Shown here: positions 1-7,339 of the stretch, piece by piece
How the letters are laid out: each line of letters starts with the position of its first letter
How positions within the stretch are numbered: the stretch's first letter is position 1
NCBI GenBank assembly: GCA_018662905.1
Contig: JABJFE010000084.1
Span: 1 to 13,183, forward strand
Reading direction: 5' to 3'
Source: Flavobacteriaceae bacterium
GTDB lineage: Bacteria; Bacteroidota; Bacteroidia; Flavobacteriales; Flavobacteriaceae
Length of the DNA stretch: 13,183 nucleotides
Notes under the pieces: generated by a model
What the model was told of the DNA's origin: nothing
Seen by the model: only the letters and a program-made list of their open reading frames with translations
The model's database searches: none
Made by a program: the position numbers and the translations under genes

Positions 1-580
1 AAATAGAATTAAAATGATTTATCAATGCTGTAACTTTCTTTAAATTCTCATTAAATGAACTGTTTTCTAAAACATAATCAGCTAATGGTATTTTTTTTTG
101 ATCTGACCATTGATTATTTATTTTTAGTAAAACATCATCTTTTTTAATATTATCTCTTTTTGTAATTCTTTCGATTCTTTGATTAATTTCAGAGATAACT
201 AAAATATTATAATCGTTTAATTTGTAAGACCCTGATTCAAAAATTAAGGCAGATTCATATATAATATAGTCATTATCTAATCTACTTTTCCATTGATTAA
301 AATCAGTAAAAACTTCAGGATGAACTATAGAATTAATTTTTTTTAGTGCAGATGAATCATTAAAAATCAAATTTGAAATATATTTTTTATTTATTAACCC
401 ATTATAATAAGTAGATGGACCAAAACTTTCAATCAATTTTGATTTTAATTCTACTGAACTATTCATTAATTTTTTAGCTCTAGTATCTGAATCGTAGACA
501 GGAATAAATTTATTTTTGAATTCTTTTGCTATTGTAGATTTTCCTGAACCAATACCACCTGTTAGACCAATTATTTTCAT
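1..580 (-). CDS. coaE: Dephospho-CoA kinase, 3' end cut by window edge
   Basis: This enzyme phosphorylates the 3'-hydroxyl of dephospho-CoA with ATP, the last cytoplasmic step of coenzyme A synthesis. I translated it by hand from the ATG at 578-580. The frame stays open for 193 codons to the window edge, and the family is usually about 195-205 residues, so only a few residues should be missing. Visible hallmarks are the P-loop GLTGGIGSGKST (residues 5-16), the DSD acidic pair (30-32), the HP of the substrate-binding region (87-88), an ESALIFE segment (109-115) and an arginine-rich lid (QRIERITKRD). It lies 41 bp downstream of fabI on the same strand and is the last visible gene of the run. 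CoaBC, which acts earlier in the same pathway, is four genes upstream. I am confident of the identity; only the C-terminus is unseen. Confidence 0.95.
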   Translation of the reverse strand, partial: MKIIGLTGGIGSGKSTIAKEFKNKFIPVYDSDTRAKKLMNSSVELKSKLIESFGPSTYYNGLINKKYISNLIFNDSSALKKINSIVHPEVFTDFNQWKSRLDNDYIIYESALIFESGSYKLNDYNILVISEINQRIERITKRDNIKKDDVLLKINNQWSDQKKIPLADYVLENSSFNENLKKVTALINHFNSI

Positions 581-590
581 AAGTATTTTA

Positions 591-598
591 CAAAATTA
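591..598 (-). promoter_or_regulatory. Candidate Bacteroidota -7 element before coaE
   Basis: The minus strand reads TAATTTTG here, an exact match to the Bacteroidota sigma-ABfr -7 consensus TAnnTTTG. It sits in the 41-bp fabI-coaE gap, 10 bp before the coaE ATG. No TTG is present at the expected -33 distance, and the implied leader is only a few bases. In DNA this AT-rich the octamer can occur by chance, so this is a weak candidate for an internal promoter. Confidence 0.22.
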
Positions 599-621
599 AT
601 TGAGATTTTTATTTAAAGGAT

Positions 622-1446
622 TTAACCTTTATTTGTAGAAGAAACGATATCTATAATTTCTTGACTTACTCCTACATTAGAAAAACCTCCATCATTATAT
701 AAATTTTGAAGAGTAACTCTTTTAGTTAAATCAGAAAAAAGAGTTACTGTATAATTTGCACAATCTAAAGCAGTAGCATTTCCTAAAGGAGACATTTTTT
801 CTGCATAAGTAATAAATCCATCGAATCCAGTAACACCTTTGCCTGCAGTTGTAGGCGTAGGTGATTGAGAAATTGTATTGACTCTTACCTTCTTATCCTT
901 TCCAAAAAAGTAACCAAAACTTCTTGCAATAGACTCCAAATATGCTTTATTGTCTGCCATATCATTATAGTTAGGAAAAACTCTTTGTGCAGCCATGTAT
1001 GAAAGAGCAACTATACTTGACCATTCATTCATTGCATCAAGTTTGTATAAACTCTGTAATAACTTGTGAAAAGAAACTGCAGAAACATCCCAACCTTTTC
1101 CTGTCCAATCATGGTTTAAATCAGTGTAATGTTTTCCTTTTCTAACATTAACAGACATTCCAATTGAATGAAGGACAAAATCAATTTTGCCTCCAAAAAT
1201 CTTCATAGTTTCATTAATCAGATTTTCTAAATCATCAATTTTAGTTGCATCAGCAGGAATTAGTTTAGAATTTGTCTTTTTAGCTAATTCATCGACATTT
1301 CCCATTCTAAGTGCTATGGGCGCGTTAGTTAAAACAAATTCTCCACCTTCTTCAAACACTCTTTCAGCAGTTTTCCAAGCAATTGAATTTTCATCCAAAG
1401 CACCAAAAATTATTCCTTTCTTACCTTTTAAAAGATTATATGACAT
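622..1446 (-). CDS. fabI: Enoyl-[acyl-carrier-protein] reductase (NADH), FabI type
   Basis: FabI reduces the trans-2-enoyl-ACP double bond, closing each elongation cycle of type II fatty-acid synthesis. The 274-residue protein is a divergent short-chain dehydrogenase/reductase of normal FabI length. The cofactor-binding segment GALDENSIAW (15-24) has the FabI-type GxxxxxSIA pattern in place of the classical SDR glycine motif. HSIG (93-96) follows. The catalytic signature is present: Y150, then Y160 in PNYNDMADNK, with K167 giving the Tyr-x6-Lys spacing of FabI. SQSPTPTTAGKG (193-204) matches the substrate-loop region, with the TP and G positions typical of the family. The start ATG is 25 bp downstream of the recN stop, and no alternative in-frame Met lies nearby. 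It is co-directional with coaBC and coaE, which supply the CoA from which the ACP prosthetic group is made. Nothing looks truncated. Confidence 0.96.
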   Translation of the reverse strand: MSYNLLKGKKGIIFGALDENSIAWKTAERVFEEGGEFVLTNAPIALRMGNVDELAKKTNSKLIPADATKIDDLENLINETMKIFGGKIDFVLHSIGMSVNVRKGKHYTDLNHDWTGKGWDVSAVSFHKLLQSLYKLDAMNEWSSIVALSYMAAQRVFPNYNDMADNKAYLESIARSFGYFFGKDKKVRVNTISQSPTPTTAGKGVTGFDGFITYAEKMSPLGNATALDCANYTVTLFSDLTKRVTLQNLYNDGGFSNVGVSQEIIDIVSSTNKG

Positions 1447-1471
1447 ATAAATATTTTGTGTAAATATAATA

Positions 1472-3124
1472 TTAATTAAGTAACTCTTTAGCGTGAGTTA
1501 CTGCTGATTCTGAAATCAAGTCACCAGCTAGCATTTTTGAAATTTCATCAATTCTTTCTTGCTTATTAAGCTGCTTAACCATTGTTGTTGTAGAACTTGT
1601 ACTATTTTGTTTGTAAACATTTAATTGCTGATTGCCTTTAGCTGCAACCTGAGGAAGATGAGTAATAGCGATAATTTGCATTTTAGAACTCATTTCAAGC
1701 ATCATATTAGCCATTGAATTTGACATTTCTCCTGAGACACCAGAATCAATTTCATCAAAAATCATTGTAGGAAGATTTAAATGCTTAGAAAGAATAGATT
1801 TAATTGATAATAAGATTCTAGATAATTCACCACCAGATGCAATTTTAAATAATGGTGCATATTTTATTCCCTTATTTGCTGAAAAAAGAACTTCAATTTG
1901 ATCAGATCCAAATCTATTAAACTCATCAAGTTCAAAAAGTTTAAAATCAAATGAAGCATTTTTCATTCCTAAATTAAGCAGTAAAGATTCTAATTGTGAT
2001 TTTAGCTTAGGGATTATTTTTTTTCTAGATATTGATATTTTTTTAGAAAGTTCTTGCAAATAATTTTTTTTCTTGTTTATAGTCTTTTGTAATTCATCAA
2101 TATTAATTTCAACTGAACCTGATTCATCTAATTTACTTTTAAGCTCTCGTTGTTTCGACAACAAATCACTTATAGAATTTACAGAATGTTTTTTTTGCAA
2201 ATTATAAATAAGATTAAGTCTTGATTCTATTTTTTCAATTTCAGAAAAATCATTATTAAAATCAAATGATGGATTATTTAATTCTGTTTTAATATCATTT
2301 AACTCAATTAAAAGACTATCTAGTCTATCTTTTATTAATGAAAAATTATTAGAAATTTTTGAAATATTATTTAAAATAGAATTTAACGAATATATTTTAT
2401 TTTCAATGCTATCATCAGAACTATAAAGAATTTGATCAATTAAAGAAAAGGATGACTTAAGTTCTTCAGAGTTTTTGAATAACTTTAATTTATTTTCAAT
2501 TATTTCCTGTTCATCTACAACTAAGCTAACATCATTTAGTTCATTATATAAATAAAACAAATAATCGTTATCATTTTGTAAACTTATATTAAGTCGACTC
2601 AACTTATCTAATTCAATCTTTAACTCTTTAAAGCTTATTAAAGTTTCATAGAAGTTTTTTACTATATGCTCTTGCTCAGCTAAATTATCAATTAATGAAT
2701 AGAAAAACGAGTTATTAGAGCTTGCTAATGTTTGATGTTGAGTATGAATATCAATAAGCTTTTCACCAATAGTTTTTAAAAAATCTAAATTTACCGGACA
2801 ATCATTAATAAAAGATCTTGACTTCCCATTTGGATGAATTTCTCTTCTTAAAATTGTTTGATCAAAATAATCAATATTGTTATTGATAAATAAACTTCTA
2901 ATATTAAAGTTGGATAAATTAAATTCAGCTTCTAAAACACATTTCAACTCAGAATTTTTTAATAAATTTTTACCAGCTCTTTTACCAATAATTAAAGACA
3001 AAGCATTTAACAAAATAGATTTACCTGATCCCGTATCCCCCGTAACGGTTGTAAAACCAGAAAGAAAGTCTATTTCAACTTTATCAATTAAAGTAAAGTT
3101 TTTTATTAATATTTTTGTTAGCAC
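1472..3124 (-). CDS. recN: DNA repair protein RecN (GTG start)
   Basis: RecN is an SMC-like cytoplasmic ATPase that acts early in double-strand-break repair together with RecA. The 550-residue protein has the expected split ATPase: Walker A GDTGSGKS (29-36) at the N-terminus; a long Lys/Glu/Leu-rich coiled-coil middle (about 150-390); then the ABC signature SGGELS (430-435), Walker B MIFDEID (454-460) and the switch histidine in ITH (487-489). The start codon is GTG at 3122-3124. I prefer it because it yields the family N-terminus (M-L-x-x-L/I-x-I-K-N), there is no upstream in-frame ATG before the porD-like stop, and a downstream start would remove the P-loop region. It is 31 bp downstream of the DUF4835 gene and 25 bp upstream of fabI. 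Length and motifs indicate an intact protein. Confidence 0.96.
   Translation of the reverse strand: MLTKILIKNFTLIDKVEIDFLSGFTTVTGDTGSGKSILLNALSLIIGKRAGKNLLKNSELKCVLEAEFNLSNFNIRSLFINNNIDYFDQTILRREIHPNGKSRSFINDCPVNLDFLKTIGEKLIDIHTQHQTLASSNNSFFYSLIDNLAEQEHIVKNFYETLISFKELKIELDKLSRLNISLQNDNDYLFYLYNELNDVSLVVDEQEIIENKLKLFKNSEELKSSFSLIDQILYSSDDSIENKIYSLNSILNNISKISNNFSLIKDRLDSLLIELNDIKTELNNPSFDFNNDFSEIEKIESRLNLIYNLQKKHSVNSISDLLSKQRELKSKLDESGSVEINIDELQKTINKKKNYLQELSKKISISRKKIIPKLKSQLESLLLNLGMKNASFDFKLFELDEFNRFGSDQIEVLFSANKGIKYAPLFKIASGGELSRILLSIKSILSKHLNLPTMIFDEIDSGVSGEMSNSMANMMLEMSSKMQIIAITHLPQVAAKGNQQLNVYKQNSTSSTTTMVKQLNKQERIDEISKMLAGDLISESAVTHAKELLN
1479..1502 (-). repeat. Perfect 8-bp inverted repeat at the 3' end of recN
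   Basis: On the minus strand AGTAACTC and GAGTTACT flank an 8-base loop, inside the last codons of recN (V-T-H-A-K-E-L-L) and just before the stop. It could form a short hairpin in the transcript before fabI. What follows is mixed A/T rather than a run of U, so it is not a convincing intrinsic terminator. A processing or attenuation role is possible but unproven, and chance is also plausible. Confidence 0.3.
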
Positions 3125-3155
3125 AAATAGAATTTAGACAATTAAAGTAATAAAA

Positions 3156-4049
3156 TTATCTAATACTATTCCATTTATTTGAAAAGAATGGGGAGAGATA
3201 ATTTAAATCAGAAACAACAGATGAAACATCAAAAAAAGATCCTCCAGAAAAAATATCATTAATTTCATCTGATTTGGAATCAAAAATTATTTTAACAAGT
3301 ATTGAATTAGGGTTTCTTCTCTTTAAAGGTTTTAAAGTAGAAATCGAAGACGCAATATTTTTTTTAGCTGATAAAATATCTTCATACATCAAATCTAATC
3401 CGTTAACATGATAATTATATACAAAGTCTGAAAATTCTGTTGAATCTTTAGATGTTAAAGATTCAATTAGCCAAAACTTATTTAATTTACCTCCGTTATA
3501 AGAGGAATTCCATCCTGGAATATTATTTTGATTAGTATAATTTAAAATATTTTTCGAAACATTATAAAAATTATTTCCTGAATTTAAAATGTAAGAATTA
3601 TGATCCAATCCGATAATAATATTCGTATAAAAAGCCAATAATGAAGATAATTTTGATTCAAATTGATTATCCTTATAAATAATTGGCTCAAATTCGATAT
3701 GTTCGAATTGAAAATTTTTTTCTAAAAAAGTAAAAACAGGTGTTGAATATGAAGAATTTAAAACAGGTCTAGATGCTTGAAATTCTATATTTACAACATA
3801 GTTATTATTTGAATAACTTATTATAGAAAAAAGAATATTTAAATTGATTTTTTCGAGTTCAGAATAATTTTCATTTGACCAGACAGAATTATTAATAAAA
3901 TTAGAAATAGAATTTTCTAAATTTATAAATACAGAATTATTAGTTTGATTTACTGATTCAGAGTTTATTATAATATTACCGTTAATTTCTTGAGAAAATG
4001 AAAAATTAAAAGATAAAATAGTGATTAAAATCAGACTAATATTTTTCAT
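3156..4049 (-). CDS. porD: DUF4835 family protein, PorD-like presumed type IX secretion accessory
   Basis: The family (Pfam DUF4835) is specific to Bacteroidota. Some annotation pipelines call it type IX secretion system protein PorD; the molecular role is not firmly known to me. From the ATG at 4047-4049 it has 297 residues, beginning with a clear Sec signal peptide (charged MKN, hydrophobic ISLILITILSFNF, cleavage near SFSQ-E). The mature part is rich in Asn and Ser with no transmembrane segment, consistent with export to the periplasm. Recognisable family features include a VNIEFQASRPV segment (about 86-96), a middle LLAFYTNIIIGLD segment, and a C-terminal region ending in a short basic tail. 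An ATG three codons upstream (4056-4058) would also work, but it would put Ile-Phe before the usual Met-Lys leader. The gene overlaps the 3' end of coaBC by 14 bp, which suggests translational coupling. I base the identity on protein pattern plus the conserved coaBC-DUF4835-recN order. Confidence 0.8.
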   Translation of the reverse strand: MKNISLILITILSFNFSFSQEINGNIIINSESVNQTNNSVFINLENSISNFINNSVWSNENYSELEKINLNILFSIISYSNNNYVVNIEFQASRPVLNSSYSTPVFTFLEKNFQFEHIEFEPIIYKDNQFESKLSSLLAFYTNIIIGLDHNSYILNSGNNFYNVSKNILNYTNQNNIPGWNSSYNGGKLNKFWLIESLTSKDSTEFSDFVYNYHVNGLDLMYEDILSAKKNIASSISTLKPLKRRNPNSILVKIIFDSKSDEINDIFSGGSFFDVSSVVSDLNYLSPFFSNKWNSIR

Positions 4050-5259
4050 GAAAATCATTAATTAATTCATTAAATATATCAATTGACACATCACTTTTAG
4101 ATTTTAATTTAAATTTTTTAAATAATCCATTTTTATTTATAATAGAAACTTTATTTGTATCATGTCCAAAACCTGCGCCCTTATCGTTAAGAGAGTTTAA
4201 AACAATTGCATCTAAATTTTTATTTTTAATTTTTAATAACGCATTTTGATTTTCATTATCTGTTTCAAGAGCAAATCCAACAAGAATTTGTTTTTCAGAT
4301 TTATTATCACCCAAATATTTCAGAATATCAATATTTTGAATTAAATCTATGGATAATGTATTGTTATTTTGCTTTTTTATTTTTTTATCAGATCTATTTT
4401 TAGGTTTAAAATCTGAAACAGCAGCAGAAAGAATAGAAATATCAGAGGATCTGAAATATTTTTTAACTTCAACAAACATTTGATCAGCGGTTACAACATT
4501 CACTACCACAACATTATCATCAACTAAATTTAAACTTGTAGGGCCAGTAATTAGAGTAACTTCAGCACCTAAACTAGCAGCAGTTTTAGCTAAAGAAAAA
4601 CCCATTTTTCCAGATGAAAAATTTCCAACAAATCTAACTGCGTCAATAGGTTCATAAGTAGGGCCAGCAGTAATTAATACTTTTTTATTATATAATTTTA
4701 AATCTTGTTTAATGTTATTTATTATAAAATCTATAATCTCTTCAGGTTCTTTCATCCGACCTTCACCCTCAAGACCACTTGCTAAAAAACCTGAGTTTAC
4801 TGGGATATGAATTTTTCCATGACTAATTAACTTTTTAATATTTTCTTGATTTGCAGAATTTTTATACATATCCAAATCCATAGCTGGCGCAAAATATACT
4901 GGACATTTCGAAGATAAATATGTAGCAAGCAACAGATTATCAGCCCTTGCTGAAGCCATTTTAGATATAGTATTTGATGTGGCTGGAGCGATTAAAAAAA
5001 TATCAGCCCACAATGCTAATTCAACATGATTATTCCAAAGTTTATTTTTATCCTTTTTATCAAAAAAATCTGAAAGAACGGGGTTATTTGATAACGTTGA
5101 AAGAGAAAGAGGAGTTACAAATTCTTTTGAGCTTGGTGTCATCAAAACCTGAACATTAGCCCCTTGTTTTTTAAAAAGCCTGACTATATAAGTTGATTTA
5201 TAAGCAGCAATACCTCCTGATATTCCAAGTAAGATGTTTTTACCACTTAGAATAGACAT
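4036..5259 (-). CDS. coaBC: Bifunctional phosphopantothenoylcysteine decarboxylase / phosphopantothenate-cysteine ligase
   Basis: This fusion enzyme joins cysteine to 4'-phosphopantothenate and then decarboxylates the product to 4'-phosphopantetheine, in CoA synthesis. The 407 residues match the usual length. The N-terminal flavin-dependent CoaC domain (about 5-180) shows GISGGIAAYKS (12-22), the catalytic-type His in NHVE (H78) and APATSNTISKMA (91-102). The C-terminal CoaB domain (about 190-400) shows ITAGPTYEPID (196-206), RFVGNFSSGKMG (209-220), LSAAVSDFKP (277-286), the KIKK lysines (293-296) and NDKGAGFG (358-365). Two CoaC positions differ from the E. coli Dfp pattern. The PxMN motif reads PAMDLDM (125-131), and the mobile-loop Cys is apparently Ser (S161 in LASGLEGEGRM). 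I believe this is common in the phylum rather than a defect. The start is 2 bp after the rpoZ stop, and the end overlaps the porD-like gene. Confidence 0.95.
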   Translation of the reverse strand: MSILSGKNILLGISGGIAAYKSTYIVRLFKKQGANVQVLMTPSSKEFVTPLSLSTLSNNPVLSDFFDKKDKNKLWNNHVELALWADIFLIAPATSNTISKMASARADNLLLATYLSSKCPVYFAPAMDLDMYKNSANQENIKKLISHGKIHIPVNSGFLASGLEGEGRMKEPEEIIDFIINNIKQDLKLYNKKVLITAGPTYEPIDAVRFVGNFSSGKMGFSLAKTAASLGAEVTLITGPTSLNLVDDNVVVVNVVTADQMFVEVKKYFRSSDISILSAAVSDFKPKNRSDKKIKKQNNNTLSIDLIQNIDILKYLGDNKSEKQILVGFALETDNENQNALLKIKNKNLDAIVLNSLNDKGAGFGHDTNKVSIINKNGLFKKFKLKSKSDVSIDIFNELINDFHEKY

Positions 5260-5261
5260 TT

Positions 5262-5585
5262 CTATTCTTTAATTTCAGTATTTCTGTAATAAATTTTTTC
5301 ATTTAACCAATTTTCAACAGCCATTGCATGAGCTTTTGGAAGTTTTTCATAAAATTTCGAAACCTCAATTTGCTCTTTATTCTCAAAAATCTCATCCAAA
5401 CTTTCAGTTGGACTAGCAAACTCTTCTAATTTGTCTAATAATTCTTTTTTAATAGATTCATTTATTTGAATAGTTCTTTTAGAAATAATAGATATAGCTT
5501 CGTATATATTATCAGTTTGGGCATCAACAACATTTCTGTCGTAAGTGATTGTTTCTAGTGGTGCATCAGTTTTTTTAAAATCCAT
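5262..5585 (-). CDS. rpoZ: DNA-directed RNA polymerase omega subunit, Bacteroidota type
   Basis: Omega is a small subunit that binds the beta' C-terminus and helps assemble and stabilise RNA polymerase. From the ATG at 5583-5585 the protein has 107 residues starting MDFKKTDAP, the usual start in flavobacteria. The omega/Rpb6 core is the NIYEAISIISKRTIQIN helix (26-42), followed by KKELLDKLEEFA and then a phylum-typical C-terminal extension with KEQIEVSKFYEKLPK and a WLNEKIYY end. The reading frame stays open upstream to an ATG at 5621, but that start would overlap bamD by 26 bp and add 12 residues unlike the family, so I reject it. The chosen start lies 10 bp after the bamD stop behind an A-rich leader. 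The stop is 2 bp before coaBC, so expression is probably coupled to its neighbours. Confidence 0.9.
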   Translation of the reverse strand: MDFKKTDAPLETITYDRNVVDAQTDNIYEAISIISKRTIQINESIKKELLDKLEEFASPTESLDEIFENKEQIEVSKFYEKLPKAHAMAVENWLNEKIYYRNTEIKE

Positions 5586-5595
5586 ATTTTTTATT

Positions 5596-6411
5596 TTACT
5601 GTACTGTAATGTTTTTTGCAAATGTAGTAATTTCTTCGTCTATTGACGAAATCATTTTATTTGATTGATCAATATATTTTGTCTCTGGATAAGTATCCAT
5701 TAATTCCATATGTATTTTTTTAGCTTGTTCTAGTCTTTCAAATTTCTTTGAATAAATACTATTTACAGCTAATTCATAAGAGGAATCTAATAAATAAAAT
5801 AGTGCGTCTTCTCTGTATGGTGTCCCTGGATAATCAGAAATAAAATCATCCAAAACAATTATAGCAGATTTATAATCTCTTATTGTATTAAATTGTTTAG
5901 CAATTTCAAAGGCTTTATATTCAAGCTTAATTCTTAACTCCTGAACTAAATCATTTGCGTCAGACATTTTTTCAGAATTTGGATAAGTGTTTATAAACTC
6001 TTGAAGTTTATCAATTGCAGTTAGTGTTTCTTTTTGATCTAAGCTAAAAACAGGTGAAGTTTTGTAATAAGAATAAGCGCCTAAATAAGCTGCCTCATCA
6101 ACTTTTTGACTCAATGGATATGCTTTTATAAAACTTTCAAACTGATAACCAGCATCAATATACTTTTTTGTGTTTAGGAGTGAATTTGCATAGAAAAAAG
6201 TAACTCGTTCAGCTTGAGGCTTTCCTCTATATTGTGATTGTATTTGTTCAAATAGTCTAGAAGCTCTTCTAAATTCTTGATTCTCGTAATATTTTTCGGC
6301 AACTTCATATTTTAATTTAATATCTTCACTTTTTAAAATTCTCTGAAACTCATTACAGGAAGTCAGGAATATTAAACAAAAAATAATTGGTAGTTTATTC
6401 TTTAAAATCAT
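5596..6411 (-). CDS. bamD: Outer-membrane protein assembly factor BamD (lipoprotein)
   Basis: BamD is the essential lipoprotein partner of BamA in the complex that inserts beta-barrel proteins into the outer membrane. The 271-residue protein opens with a short hydrophobic leader (KLPIIFCLIF) and lipobox LTSC, so Cys19 is the expected lipidated residue. The rest is tetratricopeptide-like helical repeats: about 34-65 (YYENQEFRRASRLFEQI), 71-104 (ANSLLNTKKYIDAGYQFESF), 128-160 (AIDKLQEFINTYPNSEKMSDA) and 177-212 (YKSAIIVLDDFISDYPGTPY). The YP turns closing several helices are typical of BamD. It sits 31 bp after dapA and 10 bp before rpoZ, a placement I recognise from other flavobacterial genomes. 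A generic TPR lipoprotein is the alternative, but the lipobox, length and repeat pattern favour BamD. Confidence 0.92.
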   Translation of the reverse strand: MILKNKLPIIFCLIFLTSCNEFQRILKSEDIKLKYEVAEKYYENQEFRRASRLFEQIQSQYRGKPQAERVTFFYANSLLNTKKYIDAGYQFESFIKAYPLSQKVDEAAYLGAYSYYKTSPVFSLDQKETLTAIDKLQEFINTYPNSEKMSDANDLVQELRIKLEYKAFEIAKQFNTIRDYKSAIIVLDDFISDYPGTPYREDALFYLLDSSYELAVNSIYSKKFERLEQAKKIHMELMDTYPETKYIDQSNKMISSIDEEITTFAKNITVQ

Positions 6412-6442
6412 CTGGTAAATTTAGTATTTTTTTCTAAACGAT

Positions 6443-7339
6443 TTAATAATCTTTTTTTATTTTGGTAATTGAATTTTGAATCTTAGTTTTTAATTGATTT
6501 GACACTGGAATCAATGGAAGTCTCAAATTATTTTGACATAAATTTAAAAATGATAAAGCAGCTTTAACTCCCGATGGATTACCTTCTTCAAATAAGAAAT
6601 CTAGTAATGGCTTTATAATTTTAAATTTTGATTTGCATTCTGATACATTGTTTTCAAAAGACATACGAATTATCTCTGAAAACTCATTAGGAATACAACC
6701 CGCTGCTACGGAAATTACACCATCACCACCCATTAAAACACTCTGATAAGCAGTATTATCATCTCCAGATATAATTAAAAAATCATTTGGGCTATTTGTA
6801 ATTAATTCTTTTACTTGATCTAAGTCACCAGATGCTTCTTTGATGCCTATAATATTTTCAAACTCATTAGCTAACTTAATTGTTATATCAGGAAGCATAT
6901 TACAACCTGTTCTAGATGGAACATTATATAAAATTATCGGCAATGTAGACGATTTAGCTAATAAAGAAAAATGATTAAATAAGCCATTCATAGTGGGTTT
7001 ATTATAATAGGGAGTGACAGAAAGAATAGCAGAATAACCAGTAAAATCAGTTTTATTTAAATCATTTAAAAGATAGTTTGTATCATTTGAACCAAACCCT
7101 AGAACTAACGGAATACGATTATTATTGGCCTTTACAAAGGCTTCACGAGAAATTATTTTTTCATCATCAGACATTGTGGAACTCTCACCCGTTGTTCCTT
7201 GTACAACAATATATTTTATTCCATTGTTTATCAGAAAATCAACGAGTTTTTTAATAGCATTAAAATCTATAGAAAAATCATTTTTAAAAGGCGTCACAAC
7301 AGCGACTCCCGTACCTTTAAGTTTTTTTATTAAACTCAT
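6443..7339 (-). CDS. dapA: 4-hydroxy-tetrahydrodipicolinate synthase
   Basis: DapA condenses pyruvate with aspartate semialdehyde through a Schiff base, the first committed step towards diaminopimelate (peptidoglycan) and lysine. The 298-residue protein is a standard TIM-barrel member of the DHDPS/NAL family. The pyruvate-carboxylate pocket GTTGES is at 48-53 (T49, T50), and the tyrosine of TPYYNKP is at 111-112. YNVPSRTG (138-145) supplies the catalytic Tyr138 and the substrate-binding Arg143. K167 in GIKEASGD is the Schiff-base lysine, and SGDDN (191-195) follows. The presence of Arg143 argues for true DapA over N-acetylneuraminate lyase-like relatives. Its ATG overlaps the preceding gene's stop by one base (TAATG arrangement), so it is probably translated by re-initiation. 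bamD follows after 31 bp. Confidence 0.96.
   Translation of the reverse strand: MSLIKKLKGTGVAVVTPFKNDFSIDFNAIKKLVDFLINNGIKYIVVQGTTGESSTMSDDEKIISREAFVKANNNRIPLVLGFGSNDTNYLLNDLNKTDFTGYSAILSVTPYYNKPTMNGLFNHFSLLAKSSTLPIILYNVPSRTGCNMLPDITIKLANEFENIIGIKEASGDLDQVKELITNSPNDFLIISGDDNTAYQSVLMGGDGVISVAAGCIPNEFSEIIRMSFENNVSECKSKFKIIKPLLDFLFEEGNPSGVKAALSFLNLCQNNLRLPLIPVSNQLKTKIQNSITKIKKDY

Noticed and set aside
5586..5621. Upstream ATG giving a 119-residue omega.
   Set aside because: It overlaps bamD and adds residues absent from the usual flavobacterial omega N-terminus.
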